NCBI GenBank assembly: GCA_910588815.1
Contig: CAJUQY010000013.1
Coordinates: forward strand, 1 to 64,000
Reading direction: 5' to 3'
Source of the DNA: an uncultured Lachnospiraceae bacterium
GTDB lineage: Bacteria; Bacillota; Clostridia; Lachnospirales; Lachnospiraceae
DNA: 64,000 nucleotides
Below, in pieces: positions 16,547 to 25,025 of the stretch. The notes under the pieces are model-generated. The model was not told where the DNA came from, ran no database searches, and worked only from the letters and a program-made list of their open reading frames with translations. The position numbers were made by a program, and so were the translations under genes. The first letter of the stretch is position 1. Each line of letters opens with the position of its first letter.

Positions 16547-16613
16547 ATCCTTATCCTCCAAACTTAAACATACTGCTTGAGCTTCTGCATGTTGCCTTCC
16601 ACCAGAAAACCCA

Positions 16614-16766
16614 GGAAGAAAAACGGTTTTTTCTAAGCCAGAACCGTATGAAAGCCGTCGGTACTTAGAGCGTTCCGAGCCTAAGCGAAGGAAGGCTCTT
16701 ACGTACCGCTACGAGCTTTCATGCGCGGAAGCGTGTTCTGGTGTGAAAAGAACCGCTTTTTCTTCC
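16614..16766. repeat. Palindromic intergenic repeat B, copy 1
   Basis: A 153-bp imperfect palindrome between the last permease gene and the lyase gene. It is about 95% identical to the copy at 22923-23074. The outer arms are GGAAGAAAAACGG on the left and CCGCTTTTTCTTCC on the right; inner pairs include CCAGAAC with GTTCTGG and ATGAAAGC with GCTTTCAT. The outer arms differ from copy 2 but stay complementary within each copy, so pairing itself seems to be kept. Confidence 0.85.
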
Positions 16767-16795
16767 GTGTTCCTTGCGGCGCAACATGCAGAACC

Positions 16796-17746
16796 TCAAG
16801 AAACCTTCTGGCTGCGCCTTACCGAAATGATGACGGACACCAGCACGATCAGCCCGTAGGCCATCTTCTGGACACCCCAGGGCAGATTCAGCGCCACCAG
16901 GATGCCAAGAAGAATCGTGATGGTGAGGGAGCCGGCGACCGTTCCTAGATAATTCCCGTTTCCGCCCAGAAGGGAGGTCCCCCCGATGGCGACGGCGGCG
17001 ATGGACTGGAACTGGTAAGTGTCCCCCATGGCCAGATAATAAGAGCCGACCTTTCCCACCATCAGCATGCCCGCAAGACCGGCCGCAAGGCCGCTGATGG
17101 CATAGGCGAGCACCACGGTCCTGCCGACCCGGATTCCCGAATAATTGGCCACCACCGCATTGTTGCCGATGGCGAACAGCTTCCTTCCGAACTTCATCTT
17201 AAAGAGCATCAGCGTCACGACGACCGTCAGGACGATCCAGATGATGACCAGCCAGGGAATGCCAAAGAGCGACCTCTGGCCGATGAAGATCAGCGGGTCC
17301 GAAGCCGCCTGCCCCGGCCGCCCCTGGGTGATGCCCACCAGCGCCCCCTGCAGGATGATGTTCATGCCGAGGGTCATGACGATGGCCGGCACCCGCAGGT
17401 AAGCGATGCAAAAGCCATTGAGGGCACCCAGGGCAAAAGTCACCACCATCATGAAGGGAACGGCCCAGACGAGACTCCCCGGGTTGGAGTCGATCATGTT
17501 CGTCACCATGTAGGCCGCCAAAGTCATCATCCAGGCCACGGAAAGGTCGATGCCCCCGGTGATGATAACCAGCGTCTGCCCGATGGCCACCACCCCGATC
17601 AGGGCCGACTCAATGAAGATCGTCCGGATGTGGGACACGCTGGCAAAGCCCGGCGTGTAAATCGAGAAGGCCGCAAACAGGAGGAATGCGATCAAATAAC
17701 AGAAAATAACCGACTGATGTTTCTTCAAAGCTCTTTTCCTATCCAT
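16796..17746 (-). CDS. Ribose-type ABC transporter permease (RbsC-like), second
   Basis: A 316-residue inner-membrane permease of the BPD_transp_2 (RbsC/MglC) family with about eight to ten hydrophobic segments. Typical blocks are TLVIITGGIDLSVAWMMTLA and ITQGRPGQAAS, and the glycine-rich segment AIGGTSLLGGNGNYLGTVAG that faces the ATPase. Its ATG overlaps the stop of the preceding permease gene (TAATG), so the two are translationally coupled. With the companion permease it should form a heterodimeric channel for a sugar or sugar acid. Confidence 0.9.
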   Translation of the reverse strand: MDRKRALKKHQSVIFCYLIAFLLFAAFSIYTPGFASVSHIRTIFIESALIGVVAIGQTLVIITGGIDLSVAWMMTLAAYMVTNMIDSNPGSLVWAVPFMMVVTFALGALNGFCIAYLRVPAIVMTLGMNIILQGALVGITQGRPGQAASDPLIFIGQRSLFGIPWLVIIWIVLTVVVTLMLFKMKFGRKLFAIGNNAVVANYSGIRVGRTVVLAYAISGLAAGLAGMLMVGKVGSYYLAMGDTYQFQSIAAVAIGGTSLLGGNGNYLGTVAGSLTITILLGILVALNLPWGVQKMAYGLIVLVSVIISVRRSQKVS

Positions 17747-18714
17747 TATTCCGCCAGCCCCTTTCTCTCACGAAGAATTTCCGACACTGTTGAGAACAGC
17801 ACGGCAATGACCAAAAGCGCCCCCTGGAACAGCGTCGACCAGTAAGAAGACGCCCCCGCAAACACCAAAAGGTCCGTGATCGCCTTGAACACCAAAACAC
17901 CGATGATCGTCCCCAGCTGTCCGCCGATCCCGCCCGTGAGGAGCGTTCCGCCGATGACCGCCGCCGAGATCGCCTGGTTGAAGAAACTCTCCCCGGCCGT
18001 CGGCGAGCCCGTCGCCGTCACGGCCACCCGGTACAGGCCGCAGAGGGCCGCAAACATCCCGGAAGCGGCGTAGGCGAAGAGCGTCGTCCGCATGACGTTG
18101 ATGCCGTTAAGAGAAGCCGCATGGGCGTTGTTTCCCACCGCAAACAGCGAAATCCCGATCCTGGTCTTCTTGAGCCAGACCCAGAGAAGCAGGCAGACGA
18201 TGATGATGACCAGGGCCACGGAAAACTTGCCGCCGATCCGCCAGGTGAGCGCCTTCACGAAGCGCTGGGGCACGTCCCCGCCGTCCTTGGGAAGGACCAG
18301 GTAGGCGATGCCGCCGAAAATGTACCAGGTGGCGAAGGTCACGATGAAGGGCTGAACCCTGAACTTCTGGATCACGAACCCGTTGAAAAGCCCGATCACG
18401 ATCCCGATCAGAATGGTGAGCAGACTGATCACGATCATGGAAAACAGATTGTCCTTCATGTAAACGGCCGCAAAGCTGCTGGAAATGCTGATCACGCCCG
18501 CAATGGAAAGGTCGATTCCGCCGATGAGCAGCACGAACGTCTCCCCGATGGCGGCAAACATCAGCGTGATCGCCGACTCCGCCTTCAGGCTGATCCAGGA
18601 CATGGAAAGGACATTGGGCTGCAGTGCGAACGTGATCAATTCCACGACGATAAACAAAAGGATGGACACCTTCGCCGGAGATTTAAAGAATCCCCGCTCT
18701 TTAATTTTCATCAT
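17746..18714 (-). CDS. Ribose-type ABC transporter permease (RbsC-like), first
   Basis: Permease of the RbsC family, about 322 residues, with TFVLLIGGIDLSIAGVISIS, AVGNNAHAASLNGINV and AVIGGTLLTGGIGGQLGTII as family marks. Three ATGs in a row follow AAAGGAGG; the middle one (18714) has the best spacing. The start lies inside the end of the ATPase gene, a short overlap typical of coupled genes. Two different RbsC-type permeases with one double ATPase and one binding protein is a common layout for sugar uptake in Firmicutes. Confidence 0.9.
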   Translation of the reverse strand: MMKIKERGFFKSPAKVSILLFIVVELITFALQPNVLSMSWISLKAESAITLMFAAIGETFVLLIGGIDLSIAGVISISSSFAAVYMKDNLFSMIVISLLTILIGIVIGLFNGFVIQKFRVQPFIVTFATWYIFGGIAYLVLPKDGGDVPQRFVKALTWRIGGKFSVALVIIIVCLLLWVWLKKTRIGISLFAVGNNAHAASLNGINVMRTTLFAYAASGMFAALCGLYRVAVTATGSPTAGESFFNQAISAAVIGGTLLTGGIGGQLGTIIGVLVFKAITDLLVFAGASSYWSTLFQGALLVIAVLFSTVSEILRERKGLAE

Positions 18715-20218
18715 CATTCTCCTCCTTTGCATCCTCGCCGACGGAGAGACGAATAATATTTTCCCGGGTGGACATGTCCCCGTCCAGCCTTCCGGCGATC
18801 ATGCCGCCGTTCATGACGACGACACTGCCACAGACGTTCACCAGCTCCTCCGAATCCGTGGAATAGAAGAGGATCGCCTTCCCCTCCTTCGCATACTGCT
18901 TCGTCATGTTGAACATCTCCTTCTTGGTTCCCACGTCCACGCCCCTGGTGATGTCATACATCAGGATGATGTCCGGCTCCGTCGCCAGCGCCTTGGCAAG
19001 CACCACCTTCTGCTGGTTGCCTCCGCTAAGAGTTCCCACCAGCGTCTCCGGGGACTCCGCCTTGACAGACAACGCCTTCATGCTCTCGTCCACCACGGCG
19101 CTCTCCTTCGCCTTCGACAAAAACAGCCCGTTCGCAATCTTGTCCAGGCTGGCGAGCACGATGTTCTCCCGGACGCTCTGCTTGAGGACCACCCCCTGGA
19201 GGCCCCGCTCCTCCGGAATCAGTGCGATGCTCTGTTTCATGGCCGTGGCCGTGTTGTTCATGCGGATCACCTTCCCCTTGATGGCGATCTCCCCGGAATA
19301 AGGCAAAAGCCCGAAGAGACACTTGAACAGCTCCGACTGGCCCTGGCCCGCCAGGCCGCCCACCCCCAGAATCTCCCCCGCCCGCAGATCCAGATTGACA
19401 TTCCTTAGAGCGTGGCCGCTGCAGACATTCTTCAGGGACACCAGCACCTCGTCCTCCCGCACGAAATTCTCCTTCTCCGGGTAATAGCCGCCGATCTCCC
19501 GGCCCAGCATCAGCGCCACAAGCTGGTCCGAGTCCGCTTCCTCGATCTTAAGGTCCGCCACGTCGGTCCCCGCCCGGTAGACGATCACCCGGCTGCACAG
19601 AGAGCGGATCTCGTCCAGCCTGTGGGAGATGAAAATAATGACCTTCCCCTCCTCCGCCAGCCTGCGGATGATGTTCATCAGCCATCTGGCATTCTTGTCG
19701 GACAGGGCCGAGGTGGCCTCGTCAAAGACAATGATGTCGCCGTCCCGGTTCAAAGCCTTCAAAATCTCCAGCACCTGCTTCTGGGCCAGGGAAAGCTCCT
19801 TCACCTTCATCCCGGGATTCAGGTAGTCCGCATCATACTTCTTAAACAGCTCGGCCGTCCTCTCCTCCAGCTTCCGGTAATTCACCCTCCGAAGCCCGTC
19901 CACCTCGTAAAATCCCAGAAACATGTTTTCCGCAATGGTCAGCTCCGGGACCAGGGAAAGCTCCTGGTACACCGCACAGATCTTCTGCTCAATGGCGTCC
20001 CTGGTACTGTGGATGGACAGCTTCCTCCCCTCGAAAAAAATCTCCCCCGAGTCCGGCTTGTGCTCCCCGCACAGCACCTTGATCAGCGTGCTCTTTCCTG
20101 CGCCGTTTTCGCCGAGAAGGGCGACGATGTCCCCCCTGTTCGCATTGAAATTGGCGTTGTCAAGGGCCTTCACGCCCGGAAAGGATTTACAGATATTCTT
20201 CATTACAAAATCAGGCAT
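18701..20218 (-). CDS. Sugar ABC transporter ATP-binding protein (RbsA/MglA-like)
   Basis: A 505-residue double-cassette ATPase. The N-terminal half has Walker A GENGAGKST, the signature LSLAQKQ and Walker B IIVFDEATSAL. The C-terminal half has the usual degenerate Walker A (GVGGLAGQGQSEL), signature LSGGNQQK and Walker B IILMYDITRGVDVGTKKE; the change of DEPT to YDIT in the second half is unusual. AGAGG lies 8 bases before ATG 20218 (MPDFVMKNICKSF); the frame is longer, but upstream codons overlap hairpins. It energises the two permeases downstream. Confidence 0.93.
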   Translation of the reverse strand: MPDFVMKNICKSFPGVKALDNANFNANRGDIVALLGENGAGKSTLIKVLCGEHKPDSGEIFFEGRKLSIHSTRDAIEQKICAVYQELSLVPELTIAENMFLGFYEVDGLRRVNYRKLEERTAELFKKYDADYLNPGMKVKELSLAQKQVLEILKALNRDGDIIVFDEATSALSDKNARWLMNIIRRLAEEGKVIIFISHRLDEIRSLCSRVIVYRAGTDVADLKIEEADSDQLVALMLGREIGGYYPEKENFVREDEVLVSLKNVCSGHALRNVNLDLRAGEILGVGGLAGQGQSELFKCLFGLLPYSGEIAIKGKVIRMNNTATAMKQSIALIPEERGLQGVVLKQSVRENIVLASLDKIANGLFLSKAKESAVVDESMKALSVKAESPETLVGTLSGGNQQKVVLAKALATEPDIILMYDITRGVDVGTKKEMFNMTKQYAKEGKAILFYSTDSEELVNVCGSVVVMNGGMIAGRLDGDMSTRENIIRLSVGEDAKEENDDEN

Positions 20219-20236
20219 ACCGTTACCTCTCACACC

Positions 20237-20303
20237 CCGGCAAAATAGAGCACCTTGCCGGAATTTCCGCAAAACGGGGGCTGTATGCGTGTACAGCCCC
20301 CGC
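20237..20303 (-). terminator. Double hairpin between binding-protein and ATPase genes
   Basis: On the minus strand GGGGGCTGTAC (20292-20302) pairs with GTACAGCCCCC-type sequence at 20276-20287. A second stem pairs TTCCGGCAA with TTGCCGG (20237-20263). The first is followed by only a short T run. Such partial terminators or 3'-protecting hairpins after a binding-protein gene let that protein be made in excess over the membrane parts. Confidence 0.6.
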
Positions 20304-20320
20304 CAGTCAACAGTTCAAAC

Positions 20321-21553
20321 TCATTCCCCGGTAATGACCTCCAGCGGAATGTCGATGCCGAAGTTGCTGCCCACCGCCGGATAGATCAGCTCGTCCGGCT
20401 GGTCCTCGAAGAAGTTCACGCCCTCCTCGGCAAGCTCGATCTTCACGTCAGAGTACTCGCCCATGTCATAGTCCACGTTGGTCGCCACGAAGGCCACGTC
20501 CAGCACGGTCTCCTCGGGAATTTCCTCCCCGTCCAGAATGCGGATCGCATAGTTCAGGGCGTCTGCGCTGAGACCCACGTAGTAGACGTCGATGATGCCC
20601 TCCGCATCGTTCGCCAGAAGCGCCTTCATGTTGCCGTTGTATCCGCCGCCGCAGCTCACGGGAATGTCAAGTCCCGCCTTCTTAAAGGCATTGATGACGG
20701 AACCACAGTAGCCCTGGGTCGTCACGGCGTCCACGTCCGGATTGGCGGCGATCACGCTGGCCAGCGCCTGCTCGCCCTCGGACAGGCCGTAGTTGCTCTG
20801 ATAGTCGGACACGATATTGATTCCGGGATAAGACTCAAACATTTCCTTGGAAGCGTTGTACTCAAGCTCCGCCTCGGCTGCGCCCTGGAGCCCCTGGTCC
20901 AGAACCACGTTACCCTCGCCGCCGATGGCCTCCGCCATCCACTTCGCCAGAATGCTGTAGTTCCTTGCACCGTCAAAGCGGATGTGCCAGCAGCCGTCCG
21001 TGGAAACAGATGCGGGCTGGTCGAAGACCACCACAGTGATTCCGGCGTCACAGGCACGCTGGATGGCCTGATTGACACCCGTCTCCGAAGCCGGGTCCAC
21101 CAGGATCGCATCGTAACCCTGCTGTACCAGAGCGTCGATGGAAGCAGACTGGGACTCTGCGTCATTCTCACAGTTCACGATGGTCAGCTCACATCTGCTG
21201 GCGTAGGGCTCCTGGGTAGCCACGTACTCCACCACCCGCTCCATCTGCTGTCTCCAGTCATTCCCCATAAAGGAATTGCTCAGGGCGATCTTGTACTTGG
21301 TCCCGGTAGGGTTGATTTTGTCCGTCTCCGTCTGGCCGTCCGTCCCCTTCTCTTCTGCCTTGGACTCCTCCGCCCCGGTTTCCCCGGCGGTCTCCGTCGT
21401 AGCCTCCGTTTCCGCCGGTGCCTCCGTCGCCGTCTCCGTAGCCTTCTCCGTCTCCTTCGGTGCCTCCGTGGTCTCCCCCGCATCTTGGCCACACGCCGCA
21501 AGGGAGAATGCCATCGCCAGCGTCAGCAAGATACTCACTGCTTTCTTTCTCAT
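20321..21553 (-). CDS. Sugar-binding lipoprotein (RbsB-like)
   Basis: A 410-residue substrate-binding protein. A signal peptide of about 20 residues ends in the lipobox LAAC (FSLAACG). A roughly 55-residue low-complexity linker rich in Glu, Thr and Ala follows, then a periplasmic-binding-protein type I domain (KYKIALSNSFMGNDWRQQ; ILVDPASETGVNQAI; VVVFDQP). It should be anchored outside the membrane and deliver the ligand to the permeases. The Trp/Gln-containing ATNDW-like start of the domain fits sugar ligands, but the actual ligand is unknown. AGGAGGAAG precedes the ATG. Confidence 0.93.
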   Translation of the reverse strand: MRKKAVSILLTLAMAFSLAACGQDAGETTEAPKETEKATETATEAPAETEATTETAGETGAEESKAEEKGTDGQTETDKINPTGTKYKIALSNSFMGNDWRQQMERVVEYVATQEPYASRCELTIVNCENDAESQSASIDALVQQGYDAILVDPASETGVNQAIQRACDAGITVVVFDQPASVSTDGCWHIRFDGARNYSILAKWMAEAIGGEGNVVLDQGLQGAAEAELEYNASKEMFESYPGINIVSDYQSNYGLSEGEQALASVIAANPDVDAVTTQGYCGSVINAFKKAGLDIPVSCGGGYNGNMKALLANDAEGIIDVYYVGLSADALNYAIRILDGEEIPEETVLDVAFVATNVDYDMGEYSDVKIELAEEGVNFFEDQPDELIYPAVGSNFGIDIPLEVITGE

Positions 21554-21718
21554 GTTCTTCCTCCTTTTTTGATTGGTTCTACTTGTCGCCTTTTCCCGTT
21601 ACATCCGAGCGATGCCTTCTAGTAACGGAATCAGCACTCTATTTGGTAAGCCATTCGGCAAATACCCATATCCATACGGGGGAACGACAAACGATTCCGT
21701 CATCGTCCATAAGCCCCC

Positions 21719-22888
21719 TCACAGCCCCCAGGGGAAATGATTCAGTTCCACGGCCCCGTTACCGGTCACGTGGAGCATCCGCTCCAGCCGCACCCCAGTC
21801 TTCCCCGCCTTCCCGGTATACATCTGCGGCTCAATGCAGACCACCATGTTCTCCTCCAGGACAGAATCGTCCACATAGGTGAACCTGGGCTTTTCATTGA
21901 CATTACAGCCGATCTGATGGCCCTGGTAGCTGCAGAAGGCAAGCCCATGCTTCTCATACTGCTCCTCCATGGCCCGGTTGACCTCGTTGAACCTCACGCC
22001 GGGCCGGATGGCCGCCAGCCCCGCCTCATAGGCGTCCCGGACCGCCCCGAAATACCGTCTCTGCTCCTCGTCCGGCTCCGCCCAAAAGACCACCGAGTTG
22101 GAGCAGTCCCCCCAGTACCCGTCGACCCTGGGACTGATGTCCATGATGGCGATGTCGCCCTTCTCCACCCTTCTCGTGGTGGGCCCCAGCGGATAGTCAC
22201 TGAGTCCCGTCCTGGGCCCCGTCACCAGCTCGCCCACGAAGGGAACCAGAGCCCCCACGGCCTGGGAAGCGGCCTTCTGCACCTCGTACCAGATGTCGAG
22301 CTCCGTGTAAGCCCCCTCCGACCTGGAAATCTCATACAGCCTTACCTGGGATGCGTCCGCCGCCCTCGCCGCCTCCTTAAGCCCCCGGATGTCCTCCAGT
22401 GTCTTAATGTAGCGGCTGTCCCTCAAAATCTGGGACGCATTCTCAAGCGAACACTCCGGGAACGCCTTCCTAATCAGCTCCGCCACCACGAGCGTCGTAT
22501 CATTGGGCTCAATCCCGACCACCGGCCTTTCCTTCCCGTCCGCCGCCTTCCCGAGGGTCCTCCGGAACACTTCGGCAAAATTCTCCTCCGGGTCATTCAC
22601 CTCCAGATGGGTGAACGAACGGTAAAACTCCCCGTCCATGATCCCCGCCCGGAACACCATGTTCCGGTACAAATCCGAAGCCGCCAGAAACACCTCGCCC
22701 AGGGAAGCGCTCACCACCGCCGCCGCCATGGGCAGGCCCTCCGACACGTCCCCCATCCATCCCGCAGCCGCAGGCATGTCAAACCCGCTTACGTACCGAA
22801 CGTTCGAGCTGTTCACGAGGACCGCCACGTCCATCCCCTTCTCCCGCATCCGATCTATCACTTTCTTCAACCCACATTGCGCTTTCAT
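21719..22888 (-). CDS. M24 family metallopeptidase-fold enzyme (Xaa-Pro aminopeptidase/creatinase type)
   Basis: A 389-residue two-domain 'pita-bread' enzyme. The N-terminal creatinase-like domain (VLVNSSNVRYVSGFDMPA) is followed by the catalytic domain with a full set of metal ligands: Asp in IMDISPRVDGYWGDCSNS (two Asp), His in GHQIGCN, Glu in CIEPQMY and Glu in VRLERML. The fold covers prolidases, aminopeptidases, creatinase and ectoine hydrolase (DoeA). It sits within a sugar-type ABC operon between a dehydrogenase and the binding protein, so a small amide hydrolase role is as likely as a peptidase role. AAAGGAGA lies before ATG 22888. Confidence 0.85.
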   Translation of the reverse strand: MKAQCGLKKVIDRMREKGMDVAVLVNSSNVRYVSGFDMPAAAGWMGDVSEGLPMAAAVVSASLGEVFLAASDLYRNMVFRAGIMDGEFYRSFTHLEVNDPEENFAEVFRRTLGKAADGKERPVVGIEPNDTTLVVAELIRKAFPECSLENASQILRDSRYIKTLEDIRGLKEAARAADASQVRLYEISRSEGAYTELDIWYEVQKAASQAVGALVPFVGELVTGPRTGLSDYPLGPTTRRVEKGDIAIMDISPRVDGYWGDCSNSVVFWAEPDEEQRRYFGAVRDAYEAGLAAIRPGVRFNEVNRAMEEQYEKHGLAFCSYQGHQIGCNVNEKPRFTYVDDSVLEENMVVCIEPQMYTGKAGKTGVRLERMLHVTGNGAVELNHFPWGL

Positions 22889-22922
22889 GACTATCTCTCC
22901 TTTTGATTTTTCACAAAAGACA

Positions 22923-23074
22923 GGAAGCAAAGCGGTTTTTTCTAAGCCAGAACCGTATGAAAGCCGTCGGTACTTAGAGCATTCCGAGCCTAAGCGACGG
23001 AAGGCTCTTACGTACCGCTACGAGCTTTCATGAGCGGAAGCGTGTTCTGGTGTGAAAAGAACCGCTTTGCTTCC
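22923..23074. repeat. Palindromic intergenic repeat B, copy 2
   Basis: A 152-bp imperfect palindrome between the hydroxyacid dehydrogenase and the M24 gene, nearly identical to the copy at 16614-16766. Here the outer arms are GGAAGCAAAGCGG and CCGCTTTGCTTCC, changed on both sides relative to copy 1 so that pairing is kept. Both copies lie in the same orientation within one operon. Confidence 0.85.
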
Positions 23075-23087
23075 GTCACTCCTGCAT

Positions 23088-24050
23088 CTACCTGTTCACC
23101 CAGAATTTCGGCTCCCGCCCCGCCAGTGCGTCGATCACGTTCTGCGCCGCCGTCATGCTCACCCTTTGATAGGCCTGGCGGCTCTCCGCCCCCGTGTGGG
23201 GAGTCAGGATCACGTTCTCACATGCAAGGATCGGCGAATCAGCCGGGAGCGGTTCCTCCTCGAAGGCGTCCAGCGCCGCCCCCGCAAGCTTCCCCGACTC
23301 AAGGGCCGCCGCCAGGGCCGGAAGGTCCACCAAGGCTCCCCTGGCCGCATTGACCAGGAATGCGCCGTCCCGCATCCGCTTAAAGGTCTCCTCCCCGAAG
23401 AGATGATAATTTTCCTCCGTGGCCGGCGCATGAAGACTCACGACGTCGCAGGTCTCAATGATCTCGTCCTGGCTCACCATGGCGACGCCAAGCTCCTTCG
23501 CCGCCGCCTCGTTGGGATACAGGTCATAGGCCTTCACCGTCACGTCAAAGACGGACAGCTTTTTCGCCACCATGCGGGCGATCGCCCCGAAACCCAAAAG
23601 GCCCACGGTCTTCCCGGCCAGCTCCTCCCCGATATGGCGGGGCCACCCGCTCTTCTCCATGGCCTTATGGAGCGGCAGGATTCCCCGGAGAATCCCGATG
23701 ATGAAGCCCACCGTCAACTCCGCCACCGCATTGGAATTCTGTCCGGGACAATTGCACGCCTTCACCCCATACTCGGAAGCGTCCTTCAAATTAATATTGT
23801 CCACCCCGACGCCGAACTTGCAGACGCACTTTAACCTCGGCGCATGGGCGAACACCCTTCTGTCATAGACGTCCATCCCGATGATCGCCGCGTCCACGTC
23901 CGGAAGAATCCGAATCAGTTCCTCCGTGCTGTAAGCCGGAAAGGACCGGGACGCGTCAAAAATCACCTCGTGTCCATTTTCCTCCAAAAGTTTCCACGCT
24001 TCTTTGCATAACGTATCGAAATGCGAGGCAGATACCAGTACTTTTCCCAT
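23088..24050 (-). CDS. D-isomer-specific 2-hydroxyacid dehydrogenase (phosphoglycerate dehydrogenase-like)
   Basis: A 320-residue NAD-dependent hydroxyacid dehydrogenase. The cofactor motif is VGLLGFGAIARMVAKK. Catalytic residues are Arg in NAARGALVD, Glu in EEEPLP and His in TPHTGAES. The frame runs further upstream, but ATG 24050 (MGKVLVSASHFDTL) is preceded by AAGGAAGGAAAC and starts where the family starts. It is the first gene of the operon that continues through the M24 enzyme, ABC transporter and lyase. It is not closely alike to the dehydrogenase at 928-1884. Substrate unknown; a glycerate- or sugar-acid-like hydroxy acid is likely. Confidence 0.88.
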   Translation of the reverse strand: MGKVLVSASHFDTLCKEAWKLLEENGHEVIFDASRSFPAYSTEELIRILPDVDAAIIGMDVYDRRVFAHAPRLKCVCKFGVGVDNINLKDASEYGVKACNCPGQNSNAVAELTVGFIIGILRGILPLHKAMEKSGWPRHIGEELAGKTVGLLGFGAIARMVAKKLSVFDVTVKAYDLYPNEAAAKELGVAMVSQDEIIETCDVVSLHAPATEENYHLFGEETFKRMRDGAFLVNAARGALVDLPALAAALESGKLAGAALDAFEEEPLPADSPILACENVILTPHTGAESRQAYQRVSMTAAQNVIDALAGREPKFWVNR

Positions 24051-24133
24051 AATTTTAGTTTCCTTCCTTCTCCCCTGTCGATTTACACATATTTTAGCCG
24101 ATACCTGTCCCATTTGCTTCCGTTTTGATTTGG

Positions 24134-24168
24134 AGTATTTTTTCAACAGTTTTTGTCGAAAAAATACT
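24134..24168. promoter_or_regulatory. Inverted repeat upstream of the ABC operon, possible operator
   Basis: AGTATTTTTTC (24134-24144) and GAAAAAATACT (24158-24168) are perfect 11-base arms around a 13-base centre. CGTTTTG and AAAACG lie symmetrically outside. It is 84-118 bases upstream of the first gene of the minus-strand operon. It could be an operator for the operon or a hairpin; no clear -35/-10 pair could be set beside it. Confidence 0.5.
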
Positions 24169-24418
24169 GAAAACGATTTTGAAGTTTACGCATACCAAGC
24201 TCAGCTCTTTATGCTACTTGTCAGTCACGTCCAGTTAATATCCTCCGATTGTTTCAATAGCTAATATGATGTGGAATAAAAAAAGTTGACAACCCATTCT
24301 CAAGGATTCGAGATATAATCAATGAGTGAAACCAGATAGGGGGAAAATTAAAAATTGTGTTTGAGACAACAGACACCATAATATGGAGTGAATATCTTAT
24401 TTTTGGAGAAAAAAGAAA

Positions 24419-24780
24419 TTGGCAAAATCATTATTTGAACAGTTAGACGGCACATATCACGAAGAAAAATGGGTATCTGATTCCAGATTTAAGATTACCT
24501 ACTGAAGAAGAACAGTCGATAGGCATATGGTGACAGCGACATTTGGATTATCTGAAGCAGTACCGCAAAATTACATACACCAATCTTCTCACAAGCGGCA
24601 TGCTGAATATCTACCTTGTCAGCATCAGCAGGCAGGCACAGAAACGCTTTGAAAAGCTTATAGAGGGAATGAAAAAGCGAGAATGCCTAGGAAGAAAATG
24701 CCTTAGAATGGACAGTGCGACTCAATAACATAAGGACTTGTGCAGGGGAGATTGTGGAGAAAGAAATTATATACGCATAG
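24419..24780 (+). pseudogene. tnpV: tnpV transposon protein remnant
   Basis: Translating across frames gives the TnpV protein found in many clostridial conjugative transposons: LAKSLFEQLDGTYHEE, then NGYLIPDLRLPTEEEQSIGI, then QRHLDYLKQYRKITYTNLLT, and finally ENALEWTVRLNNIRTCAGEI ending IIYA* at 24780. It carries an extra A in a run near 24466, a TGA where IYGQR is expected, and a second frame change near 24690. The stretch is clearly AT-richer than its neighbours. No other transposon gene is next to it. TnpV's role is unknown. The 24169-24418 gap upstream is AT-rich and holds nothing I can name. Confidence 0.8.
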
Positions 24781-24790
24781 TTGTGAAGAT

Positions 24791-24820
24791 AAACATGTCC
24801 CGCAATTACGGGACATGTTT
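24791..24820 (+). terminator. Terminator after the tnpV remnant
   Basis: AAACATGTCCCG (24791-24802) and CGGGACATGTTT (24809-24820) form a perfect 12-pair stem with a 6-base loop, just after the tnpV stop. The TTT and TTTT that follow fit an intrinsic terminator carried in with the element. Confidence 0.75.
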
Positions 24821-25025
24821 CATTCATTTTTATAGGATTTTCTAAATACGAGAATATTTACAATAAAATCGTAAAAAGCATCACGCGCATGTCTGCTGAA
24901 GTTGATTTTCTGTTGCCCAAAATCAAAAAAAGTCGTTATAGTATTCATTGGTTAGCATAGTTCCATTATCCCTCTCCATTGATGATGACAAAAATTTGCC
25001 GGACCAAAAGACAATGCCGGGCGGC

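Noticed and set aside
24284..24325. Promoter TTGACA ... TATAAT before the tnpV remnant
   Set aside because: Both boxes are perfect, but 22 bases apart, too far for a normal sigma-A promoter.
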